A program made the position numbers and the translations under genes. 64,000 bases of DNA from Dipetalonema caudispina. Its lineage: Eukaryota > Nematoda > Chromadorea > Rhabditida > Onchocercidae. Within the stretch, counting starts at the first letter, position 1, and every line of letters begins with the position of its first letter. The notes beneath the pieces were generated by a model. It saw nothing but the letters and a program-made list of their open reading frames with translations, was not told where the DNA came from and ran no database searches. The stretch covers positions 124,001 to 188,000 of the forward strand of contig JABVXV010000049.1 in assembly GCA_013365325.1 (NCBI GenBank), read 5' to 3'. Below, piece after piece: positions 13,012-27,600 of the stretch.

Positions 13012-13043
13012 ATTTAATTGTGAAATAAAGAATAAAGTGCAAG

Positions 13044-13735
13044 ATGAGTAAAACACATCCACCCGAACTGAAAAAATATATGGACAAGCAGGTTGACCTG
13101 AAATTGAACGGCAATCGAAGTGTATCAGGCATTCTTCGAGGTTTCGATCCATTCATGAATATTGTTGTTGAGGATGCTGTGGAAAATTTAAAGGTTGCGT
13201 CTTTTCATTCTTATGTCTATTATTATTAAATAAACATTAAGTCGAAATCAATCGCTTATTTGTGGATAGAACTTCATTTCATGAATTCATATGAATGAAA
13301 GTTACTGTGATAATGTTTTAAATGAATTGTTCAGTCTCAATAGAAGGATATTATCCCCTTTGACACAGTTGTATTTGGTTGTTAGAAGGCAAATTGTTCT
13401 AAATAGGTCTTTGTAAGTATTAGGGAAACTGCATGGACAGAATCTGAGTGTCAGTCGGCTTGTTGGGATGAATTCATCATATATTGCACTATCTTTGTTT
13501 TACTTCTACCTTTTCTGATGTCGTAAATAAGCAGATTACTTTTTGCAGTTGAAAAAAATTTTGTTCAGTAAGCTCAACTGCTTTGCAAGTAAAGCAATAG
13601 TTCTTTTAAGCTGCAGAGCTGTTAATTATACATTTTACATTGTAGAATGGTGATAAAAACGAGATTGGGATGGTTGTTATTCGCGGCAACTCGATAGTTA
13701 TCATGGAACCCAAAGAACGGCTGGATCAACGATAG
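13044..13735 (+). CDS. SNRPG: Small nuclear ribonucleoprotein Sm G
   Basis: Sm G is one of the seven proteins forming the ring around U1, U2, U4 and U5 snRNAs, needed for snRNP assembly and pre-mRNA splicing in the nucleus. Two exons, 13044-13193 and 13646-13735, join in phase 0 to give 79 residues (human SNRPG has 76). The Sm1 motif covers [20 protein letters not shown] and the following [13 protein letters not shown]; the Sm2 motif is [15 protein letters not shown] near the C-terminus. The start is [15 protein letters not shown], nearly identical to the family N-terminus. The C. elegans counterpart is snr-7. The single intron (13194-13645) is ordinary GT-AG with a TGTAG acceptor. The gene converges on the PP2A subunit gene on the minus strand. 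Confidence 0.97.
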
Positions 13736-13839
13736 ATTTTTCATCAGCTTTTCGTTAATTTTGTTGTCATTTGCATTTTGATGTCTTTTAAATCGTTTCT
13801 TGTTTCTAGTTTGACAGTTTTTGTTTACATTTGTTTTTA

Positions 13840-13845
13840 ATTAAA
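13840..13845 (+). terminator. SNRPG: Candidate polyadenylation signal for SNRPG (ATTAAA)
   Basis: ATTAAA lies about 105 bp after the SNRPG stop codon, a plausible distance for a nematode 3' UTR. In AT-rich DNA such hexamers occur by chance, so this is a suggestion only. Confidence 0.3.
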
Positions 13846-14815
13846 GTTCTTGTTGCGTAGTAAGTTGGCTTTACACTTGCAATTTTTATTGATATCAATA
13901 GCTTTCCTTAAAATCCCGGATTCAGCTTGAAAATTTCGGTCGAAATTAATTGACAGACTTCTTCATTTTTAATTTCCTTCAATATTATCTGTTGAATTTG
14001 TATGGAGACTTAAATACTGAAATTGAGAAAGATTTGTGTTTCATTTGATCTTTATTAAATTTTCACTTTGGTTGCTACATTCTTGTCAGCACAGCAAAGT
14101 CCATTTCTTTCCAATTTTGTTACTATTGTTATGTTCACAGTGCCGTTCGGTTCTCGATATCCTAACCGAGTTCTAAAAGACTTTTCTCTTTAAAAGTATG
14201 TGTTGTTTTTTTAAAAAACTACTAGTAGTGAAGGAGATGACCTAAAATTCTTAATTTTCAACAACAACTAATAATCTTACCGCTAGCTAGACTTCTGCAA
14301 TTAACTGCCCATTTTTAGAAGTTCATTAATGTATAATAACCCATAAGTGATGATGGAATTTTTTGCTAATTTGTTCTCTCAAACAAGATAGATAAATGTA
14401 AGAATTGTCTGCAACGAAAAAAAGAAACCATAGCGAAGTTTTTGCTGAACTATTGCACTATATTGGTTACCATTAAACTTGATTTTCTCAATTTTCAAAT
14501 TTATAGTTCCGGTTATCGATTGAGCAAGTAGTACATAACGTTTATTAAATCATGTTGAGTAGTGTGGCATGGCCATGCACTTAACACTGTAGCTTGGAGA
14601 AGTAAACAAAACTATCCATGAGTGCTTTATTGAATAAAAATCAATTTGATACGAACTGGTGATTAGAACAAATTTAGAGGAAAGAAATTTTATGCGGAAT
14701 TCACTTGATATCCTAATTCGTTATTATTAGCCAATTTTGGATGTATTCAGCAGTTTTATTAATGGAAATATGATGGTTATATGGGGAAGGAAGCATTCTT
14801 GTAATACTCAATCAA

Positions 14816-14837
14816 TTTTTTTTTTTTTTTTTTTTTT
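14816..14837 (+). repeat. Homopolymer T22
   Basis: An uninterrupted run of 22 T in the convergent intergenic region. Runs of this length recur through the window and are a feature of this genome. Confidence 0.9.
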
Positions 14838-15649
14838 GAGAAACTACACAAGAAAGAAGGAATTTTCACCAAGTAATGGGTTGCAAAGAAGATTCAAGTA
14901 AATGAAATAAATGGGACTTAAGTGAAATTTGATTCAAGTTTATTGGGTATCGATTTATGTTTTAACATCAGCGTCTAACTTCCTGTTTGTTTGCATTCTT
15001 GGACTTGTTTCTAAATACACTACTGATATTTGTCGGTAGAACTTTGACCTTTCCATAGAAACACCATCCATTTCCTCATTAATGAATATAGTTGGACAGG
15101 AAACACAACAAATAAACTCAATTTTAATAAATATTCTTTCAAAAATAATTTATGTCTCAACAATTCAAAAAATTTTCTGAATTAAAAATATCTCAATTTC
15201 AAGATTTAGAAGACAAAATGAAGCATACTTTTTGATTTAAAATAGCTTAATTTTTATTCCTCTTTTTATTTTCAGTATTTCTTGCATAAATAATTATCCC
15301 TTATACTTATTAGTTAACCTATTAATATTATTAGGGTCATCCTATGTATTATTAACCTTAAACAATTGTTTTATTTGTCACATATATTGATCCATCTATG
15401 AGCATCACCAATTCGTATATCTGCTTCAATAATAAACACACTTCTTTTTCCATCTCACTGATTAATTTAGTGAAACCGAAAAATCACAACAAAAGTAATT
15501 CATTTCTTTAAACAAATAAACAGATAAAAGCTAAACAATGTTTAACGTACATAATGTAAAAGCATTTATTTATAAAAATGGTTCTTGTATTAACCAATAA
15601 TTTGTGACAACTTTTTTTTTCGTTTACCTTTTTTTTTTTTTCTTTTTTC

Positions 15650-18600
15650 TTATATTGCTTCTAAAATTTTTGTTCGCTGAGAATCGCCAAATTCGCGCAA
15701 TGACAGGTTGACCGTTGTATTGACGTTGTTACTAATGAGCAGATCATCATCATCGTCCAAATTTAAGTTACTGTAATTTTTCATTAGCTAAACGTTAATG
15801 TTAATTTACTTTTTTGATTCAGAATTTATCGCAAGTATATGAGATGAATGAATTTACTGTTTTGATTCTAAGCGAATAGATCATTAATTAGTCTAATAAA
15901 AACAAAAAAAATTTTTTTTTTGTTTATTAAAATGATAAACATTGAGAATTTGAGAAAAAATGAGTTTAAATTTGAGGGGAATTGTAACGAACATATCCTC
16001 GAGCTCATCATTATCTTGATCATCCGCCATAAGCGCTTCATACTCCTCCAAGCAATACCTATCCCAGTCGTTCAATTCCTCTTCACCGTCAGTCTGTAAT
16101 TATGCTTTTTTTTTTTATTTTACTCAAAAATCTTACGAGGATTCGGCAACAAGTAACCTATTAAACGATATATACTTTAATCTTCTGTTGAACCAAATAA
16201 TCAATAAAAAATCAAACCACTGTAGCTCGTTCTCCTTCACTTGCTTCCTGTTCATAATACTTGACCCAGTTAACAAATGTATTGAAAAACCTGGTACATA
16301 AAGGGCATTTTTTCAGATCTGACAATGAAACGACATTTGGTTGCCTCGGTCGTATTAAATCTAGTAGCTGCAAAAATGCATTCATTTTATAATATTGCAA
16401 ATTTCGGTAATTATGATTAAAACATATCCGAATTCCCTGTTGAAAAGTAAATTTTAATATAGTAAATTAAAAGTTTACATTACAAACTACGTCATCAAAA
16501 CGCATCGAATCGATATTGTGTTGATCCATTTTATTTTTAACACCGTTGTAGAAGTATTCCATCTCATACATTGATAATAAACCATCACCGTCTAAATCTA
16601 AGCATCGAAACCAGTATTCCACGCTGTAAAATTTATAAAAATTCAAATTTGTAGAAATTCAACAGGAAACAATAAATGTAGAAATTCCTTGTTTCAAACT
16701 CATCCAGTTAATTTTCCACCCGGTTTGGGAGAATTTTCATCTAACACATTTGTTAACTAACATCTTATAGTCTAATCAGCTACTGTTTACTATAAAGTAT
16801 ATAGGATAAATTAAAAGATATTAAAAAATAAGGAAATACCTAGTCGGATGCCTTTTATCTTCTTCTGCAAGTAAAAATGCTACAAAATCCGTGTAACCGA
16901 TGGTTTCAAGTGCTTCACGGATACGTTTTCCTGCTGGTGATCTTGTCACTGCTCCGCTAAATATCCTATCGATAATTTGTGGTGGAAGTGCTGAAAATGA
17001 TTAGCTTGAATTAAAATTAAATTTATACAAGTATATGTAGTAACTATAAACACAATCAAATTTAATCATTATCATAATTACAATAATGATTTCAATCGTG
17101 TAACCGAAAAGTTGAATATGAAAAATTTCAAAAAAATATACTGTCTAGAAAAATCTGATATAAAAATTTTTCACCTCCATTACAATGTTGTGACATATCG
17201 ACTTTGCTGATAATCAAATCATGATCTTTGTCTAATTCATAAAATTTGCAGTAAATTACATAAAAATGTTCGTAGCTGAAGTAATTTGTTATCGTATTGA
17301 TATCATCTGTTGTTTCCAATTTCCTAACTGTCTAAAAAGTTGTAGATAAAAGGGAAGACAAAAAATTACATTTAACTCTCTGTAATTTCAAATTTCAGTA
17401 AGATGAAATTGAACAAACTAGATCAATAACGGAAATCTTCTTATTCATCCACCGTTTTTTTCTCCCCAGAAAATCAAAAATGAAGAAAATAGATTAGTCC
17501 TTGAAACATTATGAATAAGCAGTTAAGATTAATAAATTTTCAGATTTCATTTTGCTACTTACTTCAAGGAAATTCGAGCGACGAAGCTCATTAATTGTAA
17601 TTCGTCCACTCCATGATCGATTGACTGCCCAAAATATCCTTACTATTACCTGAAAGACGAGTATCAAATTTGAAATAAATAAATAAATATAAGAAACGAA
17701 ATAATTATATAAACAAATCAATTTTAGTAGTAATTCTTCATGCCATCATACTGATATATTTTATAGTATTAGTGATTCTTTTATTAGTTGAAATCATTTC
17801 GCTTGCATCCAAATTTGTTTCTGATTCAGAATATTTCAGTATTACAGATCAAATCTAACTCGCAAACACTTTCGACTTTCATACAAAAAAAAAAATAAAT
17901 GAACTTCCGGAATTAAATGAAATAAGAAATAAAAATTTTGGTAGCTTTAAAAAAACAAACAAACAAACCGTTTCAACATATCTTGAATGAAATTCTTCAG
18001 CTTCACGAAGAAAATGCAATCCTGGGAAAGTTTCAATGAGATCTTTGAGTATCGGTGCCAGATCTTCTTTGATCAAATAATTTCGATGAGGTCCAGCTAG
18101 GGTAAATACGAAACGAGCTGCTTCATCATGTGCCACTGCAGTCATCCTGAAAAGCATCAATCGTTTCTCATTGTCCAATTTAAAATTTAATCGCTCCAAA
18201 TTGATACTTATGATGTGAACCATCGCACCAAATTGCTCCCTATGATATGAATCATCGCATCATATTGGTACTTCTGATATGACCTTAAAACCTGATCGCA
18301 TGTTTGGTACTTATGATATAAAGCTTAAAGAAATCCGGAAATGATAAAGATTACGAGATTGTGGGTTAAAATATGCAAATATATGGTTATTGGTATTAGA
18401 TACTATCGTTAATATTCGACTACTTTTAAAGAGCTATATTAAGTATGGAATTGAATTTTAATAAATTTCCTGTCAATGACGAAAAGCTTTACTGTTTTTT
18501 GTATTTTGAATTTCCTTAGAATCTTTTGCAACCATTATAGCAAAGATAAATTAAACGAGCGAATAGAGCAAAATACCTGTTCCACCAGGAAGCGAAATCA

Positions 18601-21600
18601 GCTAAGGTAATTGATCTTGACATATTGCCACAGCAGGAATCATAAACAGACCGTTTCCAGTAGATTGGTATACCGGCTGCTCTACATACTTCAGCCATAT
18701 CGATCATTCCTATCTAAATTAAATTTAAAAACTAAAAAATTGAAAAAGTTCAAATTTTTGGTATTTTTATTCAAATCTAATATATCTGATACCTTATTTC
18801 CCGCGGCATTGAATACATGGCTAACTCGTCTCAGTGCTGCTTCATTTTCGGATATCGAAATGGGAATTCCTTTTGGGAAGAAGAACCTTAAAATAAAAAA
18901 AAAATCAAAGTTTTTTTTTTTTTGATCTTATTTTCTCTTTCTATTGAAAATAATCATATGATGAAATATTGCAATACATTGTTGTTTCATTCTTCCTTTT
19001 CCAAATGCGGAATAATACCGATGGAGAAATTTGTTGTTAGATATTCTATGACCAATTGAATAACTTAATGGGAGTAAATCCATATTTTATTTGGACAATT
19101 ATCCTTATCTCAAATTATTTTACTTACCTTGGTACATCTACTACTTTTACTTCCGGTAAAGGAGGTGTTGTAGGCCATTCCGGTTCCATTTTAACACCAT
19201 TCTGCTGCAACAAAATTCAATCAAAATCTTGATCTTTTTCTTCTTTTTATTGCAAATTCGAAAAAAAAAAGGATACATGTGTTGAGAATTTGATAAGTTG
19301 TATTATAATTGCACTTATTAATCGTAATGGTGAATCTGCAACATACAGAATCAAGGTAGATTCTGAAGTACTAATGTAAATATTTGATGAAAAAAAAAAA
19401 CGAAACATGCCAAAGCAATAGATTTAATTGCATTTTGTTATAAATTGCGATGAAAAAGAGAGAGAAAAATAAGTATTATACCAAAGTTTTTCCAACAATG
19501 ATATTACTGTATGGTTTATTGATGCCCACTTTTGTCAACGCATTTTTTTTCTCCAAACGTCGTTCCGCAATGCTACGATATGATTTTAAATCTTCATTTT
19601 GACCACTAAAATGGTATCAAAATTATTTAGAGATCCCAACTATTACTTTTTTTTTCTTTATCTTACTTATAGCAAGATTGCGTGATATGCATAGATTCAT
19701 TATGCTAGAAGTTCGAACTAATTTTCGACAAAGTTTGAATCGCAAAAAAAGAAGGAAAATAGTTTTACCTTGTTTTAATTTTAAATTTGGACGACTTTAT
19801 TGGTGATTGGAGAACAAAGCTTGTGGCTTCTTGCAACTCTCTGCAATATCATTGATGGTAAAATCGGTAATGGACGGGTCAAGTTAAGTTGACTTCACAT
19901 TCCATCATTAATGATTTTATAAGAAAAGTAAAACATGCATGATCTTAAGGTGATCGTCTGTTTCTACTTCTGCTGTTGTTGTTGCCGGAGTATTTTCAAC
20001 ATTCTGATATGGAATTTCGTCCTGGAATTAATTTTTTAAATATTTTCGTTTCTTTTTTTGAAGTTTTTTTAAATATTTCTTCTTGGTTTCTGAATATTTA
20101 GTTTTTCAATACTTTAGCTTTTAAACTTACTTTTTAAGCATTTCTGCGAAATTCTGAGGATTTTTTAAAGAATTATAAAATGGTTGTAAATGGAATAGAA
20201 TTTTTTAGAGGTTAAATAAAAATCTTCGAAAAGAATCTTACGTATAATAATCCTAGTATCTTGTTCAATTTAAATTATAAAGAATCGGAAATGCTTGTAG
20301 AAGAAACATCTTGACGATTTATTCTGTAGGAATATGCCGGAAATTATTTTATATCATAAATGACCATTAGTGGATAGTATGTAATACTATTTCCTGTTCT
20401 CCAAATGGTACAGATCAAAGCAAATGAATTGGTGTCAATTGATACTTGTCACATTACGAATTAAGTCTATCACAAGCAATTCTTAACGTAAATTAATAAA
20501 ATTAGAAAATTGATTTGTTCTGATTTCAGTAGTTCTTAAAAAAAAGTGTGAATATGCGACAATTAGATAAGAATATAATTGCCTACTACTAAGAATTTTT
20601 GCATAATTTATTGAAAAAAATTTCTATCTTAAATGCTTATTTCGAAATTTATCTAAAATTCATCCAAAAAAAATTGAGGACTATCTAGCAGGATAAAGTG
20701 TAAAGTTGTCATCTTTGTATAACTTATTTTCAAGAAAAAGAGCAGATTTGATTGGAATAAAAAAAAGAATGAGTAAAAATCATTAATATCTCCTTGGATA
20801 TCAAAGGGATATTAGGGATTTGAACAGTTCAGAATTATAAAAACTATGGACTGATAACGGACAGAGAGATATGAAATGTGTTAGAATGTGATTTCCTGAT
20901 TTGATCGGATGATACTCATATTTGTTCAGTTGGATTAGATATTTACCATTCTTTATATCCGTTTCGAGATTTTGATGAAAACAGTTCTGCTTGGCAGTAA
21001 AAGATAAGCATAAATTTCGGAAAGCTTTGGGCTAACTAAATTCGAGTGGAACAGTGATAGCTATGAAGAGAGAGCTAAGGATAACGAAATGTGAAATATT
21101 TATAATTTGCATATATCTATGCTGATATTATAGAGCTGTTTTGGCCAAGTATACTGTACTCTGCTATTTCAATTACACTTTTCACATTTCCAATGCTTGG
21201 AGATTCAATTTTTTGACAAGAACAAAAAAGTTTAAAAAGATGAATTACATCGATACTTAATTGGCTGAAAAAACTGAAGGTGACGGATGAAAGATGATCG
21301 AATGAGGAAAGTGGAAATTGCATGGAAGAAGAAGAGACTTGTTTCATTTCATCAAATATGATAATAGTTCCATCGGAAGGGAACGATGAATTTGATTGAT
21401 AAGGAAGACAAGTTCAAATCTTTTTATCAATGCCGTTAAAAATTGAAAAGTACATAATGCCAAAAAACTTTTAAAAATTGTTAAATAAAAAAAGCAAAAA
21501 TTTTGTATTTCTTATACAGTCAGTTGAAAATGGTATGAAACTATGCGTTTGAAAATAAAAAAGTAAAACAAATGAATAAGTGATGGACTTCTTGATAATA

Positions 21601-24600
21601 TTGTGATATTTTATCATGCGTTCAAAACTCATACCTTAACCTCAATGAGTTGCTTGGATTGTGGGAATTCAAAGACTGATTCCATATCGGTGGATGGTTG
21701 GATTCCACGTAACGATGTGCCGCTTATATCGGCATGAATTACTGGCTTGGTACGATATACTGATGATCGTGGTGACATAGGTCCCAATGGTGATCTGATG
21801 GGTGAGGCCTGAAGATATATTTAAATTATTTTGGGATAATTTACTTAAATATTTTGTAAATGGGATGTGCAAAATTAACAAAATATAATTAATGTTGTAT
21901 TGTGTACAATATCTTTATGCTACATATTTCACTAAATTCAAAAATATGTTAATGTAATATATCTCCAAACTTAATTTCAGAACAAGCATTATTCCAATTT
22001 TGGAAAACAATTGTGATATGATAAGAATATTTCGTAAACAATGATAATTCGTTGAGGTTTGTATCAAAAAATTTGCTAAAAATTTTAATTGTTTAATTGG
22101 GTTTTAAATGGAATTCGTATTTTCAAGTCGTTTTTGCTTAAATGTTGAAAATGTCAATGAAAGTGGAACTGAACTTAAATTGTTTGTACTCATAATATAC
22201 CGTTTGTATCATTACTCATTACACTTTAAAAACTAATTAATTACAAGAAAATATAATGAAAACATTCTGGTTGAATAAGCAAACGAACATCATTTCTTTG
22301 TCGTTCTGTACCATTTAGTGCACCAGCAATCCGTAGTAAATTTGGTGCACCCGGTTTTTTCTCAAATTCGGATATACGTGATGCAACGCTACCATTGGAA
22401 GGTATCGGAAAATTTGGCGCACTCCCAAAACGTACGCCACTACGATTCACATAGATTGCTGCTACATTATTCAAATATAGATGAAATTTTTTTTAGAAAA
22501 GTGAAATATTTTAAAAAATTGTAGAATTTCTCAACTTGATTTAAACTACAATTAGAATAATAACATACGATAGGTATACAACATCGATTAACTTACGCTA
22601 TAATTTTTTAGCCCAAAATTGTGGATATATCAAACATTTCATGAAGTTTGTAAACTTAAACATTTTGCAAAATGTGAAGCAAAAACAAAAATTACTTCCA
22701 CGTGGTTCAAATCCAGCCTGTATTAACTGTTCACGTATGTTATGTTTTGGTTTCGGATGTGGTAATCCACTTGGAGCATTATAGCTTGAACTTGTATCAC
22801 TTGTAGCTTCAGGACTTGGACTATGTGTCAATAATGCACCATTAATTAATGATGTTAATGCTACAAGAAATGAAATTTATTCTGTTCGCATTCCCGATCA
22901 AAAATCGATAAATAGAAAGAGAAATTTTTTGAATTAGTGGGATTAATTGGATAAGAACTATCAAAATTCTTCCTTGAAAACTATTCTTAATCAAACTAAC
23001 CTAAAGTTATATCTCTGCCATAGAAGTAACAATAATTACATGATGTTGAAACAACACAAGATAAATTTTTAAAAATTTTAAAATATGTAAAAAGACAAGA
23101 CGTAGTGTCACTGTCGTTATAACCTATTCATCTTGCGAATTTGATGAAGTATGATTTTGATGGATAATACGATAATTTCAGCAGGGCCTTGAATAATTGC
23201 GTACAGCGTACGCTTATTGTACCGCCGTATGAAACGTTATGCTTTATAAGTTAATCATGGAAATCATCTGATTGTAGATGAGTTGAAAATTACAATTTGA
23301 AAAAGAAAAATAATATAACATCATTAACTCTCTCACCTTCTTTTTTACCAACTGGAATGGATGATGATAAATCATCGAGTGGAAATTTAGCACATCCGCT
23401 ATTACGATTAAGCATATAATCGCTATTATTAAGTTCCGCTACCGCACTATCCAAAGATGCAAAATTTGGCTCAATAATGCCATTGTTGATATTATTTTCT
23501 TTAATTTCAATCTATAAAATATGCTTTGCTCATAAAGAATCGGTGAATCTTTTCAACATGGAAATCAAGTGATTAACCAATCTTGAAAATAGTTTCTTAA
23601 ATTTTGATTTTGTTATATTATTGTTGACAGAAATGTAAAATCATTTGGAGTAACTTACATTAGCTGAAGAGATAATATTCGATCTTCTGTTAGTAATACG
23701 ATCAGTTAATGGAGATGAACTCTTGGCTGCCTCTAAAAAATTTGCCTTTCGCCTTGCTAAATCATCGCCAGAAAATCGTCGACCTGATCGACTTGTACCA
23801 CTTTCACTAATCGATTCATTCAATAATTCCATACGTTGAGCAGCTGTTAGCGGTGACAAAGTGCGTGGTGTTACTGAAATTATTGGAAAATTGTTAAATT
23901 TTAGAAGATTAATCGATTATGGTATTACCGTAATAATAACAAAAACACACTAATACCTGAACGATTTTTGATAGTTGCTGCCCAAAAATCACCCAATTCT
24001 CGACGAGATGCCGGACGTTGTAGTTCGGGCGCTTCGGCAGCACGACGTCGCTCAACTGCATTAGCAAGAAGTGATCGTCGTCTGAAAGGAATATGAAATT
24101 AGAGATAATCAAAGCAAAATATTGATAACGATCGATACCTCTCATTGGAATCCAAATGTTCATTAACTGTGAGATTTCCTTGACTTGCTGATTTTTCGAG
24201 CGCTTTTTTCGGTAAAGTCATCGAGCCATTAGTTGCAAAATCATAATTATTCGATATTGCCTCTTGTGATGATAGTCCAATGTTACCAAAACGATTTCGC
24301 ATCGTTGAAAATGATGATCTAAATTTGAATAATTCATTAAGATGTTAGAAGATTAAAGTACTCTATACTAGACTATTGAATATTTAGTCCAAAGTTTCTT
24401 ACTTTATTCTAGAGTTTCAAATCAAATTTAAATTTACATCATATCACATATCATTCATTTTAGCAATCTTTTTACTGATAAATTTTTTAAACAGTTCAAC
24501 TTCGAAATATTATTTATTACAAACCGCCATTCTTTCGTTGATTTTGACATGTTTCCTTTTTCCTGTAATAGTGATCCGTCCAAAAATGCGTCTAAACTGG

Positions 24601-27600
24601 AATAATCAACGGTAGATGCTTGAGGAAATTTTGATGTGCTTTGGATATTATTACTTGTTGTCTGTTCTCCTAAAATTATTTCTATTACATTTTTTTCAAT
24701 TATTTGATCCATAAACTGCACTTATTTTAGTGATTTAAGTAAAGATATGCGAAAAGTTCGAAGTAAATTTTAAATTTGGTGTCGAGCTATTTATAGTATT
24801 ATTGATTTTTGTTCTTTGCTATAGAATCGATCATCAACGTAATCAATCTTATGATCATGCGAAACTTCATATTGCAGAACGTTGTGACGCTTGACATGGT
24901 ATGATTAGAGCATTCTATCACACAATATTGAATTGTGTATGATACAGGTACAAAACCTATTTAACCAACTCGTAATAGCAATATCAATTATATTCTTTTA
25001 TGCTGTAGAATATCTTACCACCACTGAATGAACGATCGTATTCAGGAGTGATCACTGAAGCTGAACCATACGATGTAGAAGTATTAGTGTGATATTTGAC
25101 TTGATAATTGTTTGATTCTGAGTTATTTGTCAATAAATAATGCCAGCTAGTATCTTGATCGATATATGGAACATCAATTAATGCATCTTCATTGGATGCT
25201 TCCTTTGGTACTGATAATTCAACAATTGGATATGTCACGTGCGTTTGTTGACTTCCAGCTGGACGATAAATTAAACGTTCAACTCGTCTATTGTCAGCGT
25301 GATATATCTAAAAATTATACGATAGAATCATTAAAGTAAAAGTAATGCCTTAAAAAATTATTAAATTAAATTTTAAAAATAGATCATATTTGACAGTTTA
25401 CTTTATTTTAAAAGTAGATCATATCTAGTAATTTTATTGTCTTATTGTTTTATATTCAAGCAATCTTATGAGTTTATAATCATATGATAAACTGATAAAT
25501 TTGAATTACTAGTACAGATTAATGGGAAAAGAATCAGAAATTTATGCGAGATATTGATCGGATCTCCAAAATAAACTTTTTGTAATGAATAAAAAATATT
25601 AAATAAATTATTGCTACATTGCTTAGGTAATAGTTGAAAATGTCCTAGCATGTGCATCAATTTATCACTGATAATAATGCGCAGTTTGACTTTATTATGT
25701 CAAATCATCGAATCTTGAAAAATTGATCTATTCTTTTGTAGTTATTTTGAATTTTTATAACTTCTGTTGTTGTGGTATAAGAATTATAAAATTTAGAATA
25801 TTAATTCAATATAGTTAATTTATCTTTTGAAACAGAAAAAAAAGAACAAACTTGAGGCTTTTTATGTGGAAGACGATTTGTTTTTGGAATATCACGTCGA
25901 GACTGATCGGTTGATTCTGTCTGACTGGGAAATTTCGGCACGTTTTGTGCTAAGTGATTTCTTGCTCGATCTGTTTGAAAAAAGGATCTGATCTTTTTTT
26001 TTTCTTTTTCTTTTATACTTCCAACATTGTAAGAGATTGTAAAATTCACTCGTCACTCAATGGTGAGATTTGGAAGAATTTAGTAAAGTGACAAAATTTT
26101 ATTACGATGTAAAAAAAGCAAAATGGTAATGAAAAATTTTGAATCCCGCTATAGGTCAATGATCGGTAAGAGAGGTCATAATCAATGAGTTTTTATTTTC
26201 TCATTGAAAATAGGCATTTAGAATAGGCCTATCGAAACGTTCGTACACACACACACAAACACACGCATGCACAAATCTATCTCCTTATTGTAACAAACAA
26301 TTATTTAAATTGTCGCTTTTTTTAGGTCAAGGCTTCTATCGTCTTTTAGTCATTTTAATTTTTAACTTTGATTAAATACAGAATTTTAAAATTTACTTAG
26401 TTGCTGTTAGCACTTTCTGGTCATGAACCTATTTGATGACAGACGACAGCGGTCATTGCGTAAGTTAGAAAGAGGACGTAATATTTCTATTACACTTCTT
26501 GCTTGATGACAAAAACGCCTAGCTGTACTGTACTGCTAAGACAGATGAATCGAATCCAAATTAACTGGATTTAAATGATTAAATTGCTTCGAACTATTTA
26601 GAAATTTGTAAATTGAATTTAAAAAAGCCTTTAGTTAGTTCGACTTCTCATAACCTTAGCATATTAAGTTAATGCTTGCAAAATATCATCGTTTGTTTTT
26701 TTTTTTACAGAAAAAAAAAAACAAAATTAGAAATCACCAATGTCTTGTGAATGTAAATTGATGGAAGGATTTGAATGGGAGGTAATTAATAAATTAACTT
26801 CTTCGGCAAGTTTTGAATTTCGTATTTGCTCGTTGAAATGATTATCAGGAATAGTAATGCTTAGATGACGATAATTTGTTGTATCGTTTGGTTCACGAAA
26901 AGTAAAATCGTCGTGATGTTCTTCCACTGAATATAATTGCTGATTATGATTTAATGATTTTTCTGAAAAACACTAAACAAAAACATAATTATTTGATTCT
27001 TTCATTAAATAACGATTTCCAGTTTAGATAAAACTACAAAATTTTTTGTGGAATTTGATATTTCAATGAGATAGGTAAATTAATTACGACAATTTATTTG
27101 ATAATGATAGCGCATGTATTTTCACGAAAAACGGATCTTATTGGAAAGAATTGACAAGAATGAAAAAGTATACTTATCCTATCAAAAAACAAGACTGAAT
27201 TTTAATTCATTTCCGGTGGATCACTTCCATATTCATCATAAATCAAATGATATCAGTCTATCGTGCTCAACATATAAAACCCTAGAAAGTATGTTAACTT
27301 ACCTATTTGATAAGCAGGTAAAGTGTATTCCTCAAAACGAGAAAAGTCAGTGTCGTAATATGAATGTGCAGTTTCAACACGTGGTCGTGCAACGGGTGTG
27401 GAACGTGAAATACTGTTAGAAGCAGATGCTTGTTGTGAGCTTATTGAAGTATTGTCGTGCAGTTTTAGTTGAAATTTTTCTGAAAATACTTCTGAACTAT
27501 GCATGAAGAAGGAGAAAATAAGCATACCAATATGTTATGCCAGTCAATTCATTTGCACCGATTTTCCCGTTAGAACTACGAGTAATGTATTTTGTTGTAA

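Larger units (their letters stand above)
8654..13043. other. Region between RNF19 and SNRPG: no confirmed gene
   Basis: About 4.4 kb without a gene that can be modelled. Two short minus-strand stretches look exon-like (10402-10472 and 11494-11621) but could not be joined in phase to RNF19 or to each other. Short A/T runs occur near 9380 and 11830, and a pyrimidine-rich tract at 12421-12605 precedes SNRPG. The region probably contains 5' non-coding exons and promoters of RNF19 (minus) and SNRPG (plus). Confidence 0.5.
13736..15649. other. Convergent intergenic region between SNRPG and the PP2A subunit
   Basis: About 1.9 kb between the two convergent 3' ends. It contains an uninterrupted T22 run (14816-14837), scattered AT-rich sequence and several possible polyadenylation hexamers for both genes. 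I see no coding exon. Confidence 0.6.

Noticed and set aside
27560..27600. Reading VTTKYITRSSNGKIGANELT as a PPP2R3 exon.
   Set aside because: Another frame of the upstream segment gives a start Met, an upstream in-frame stop and a phase-matched donor at 27602.
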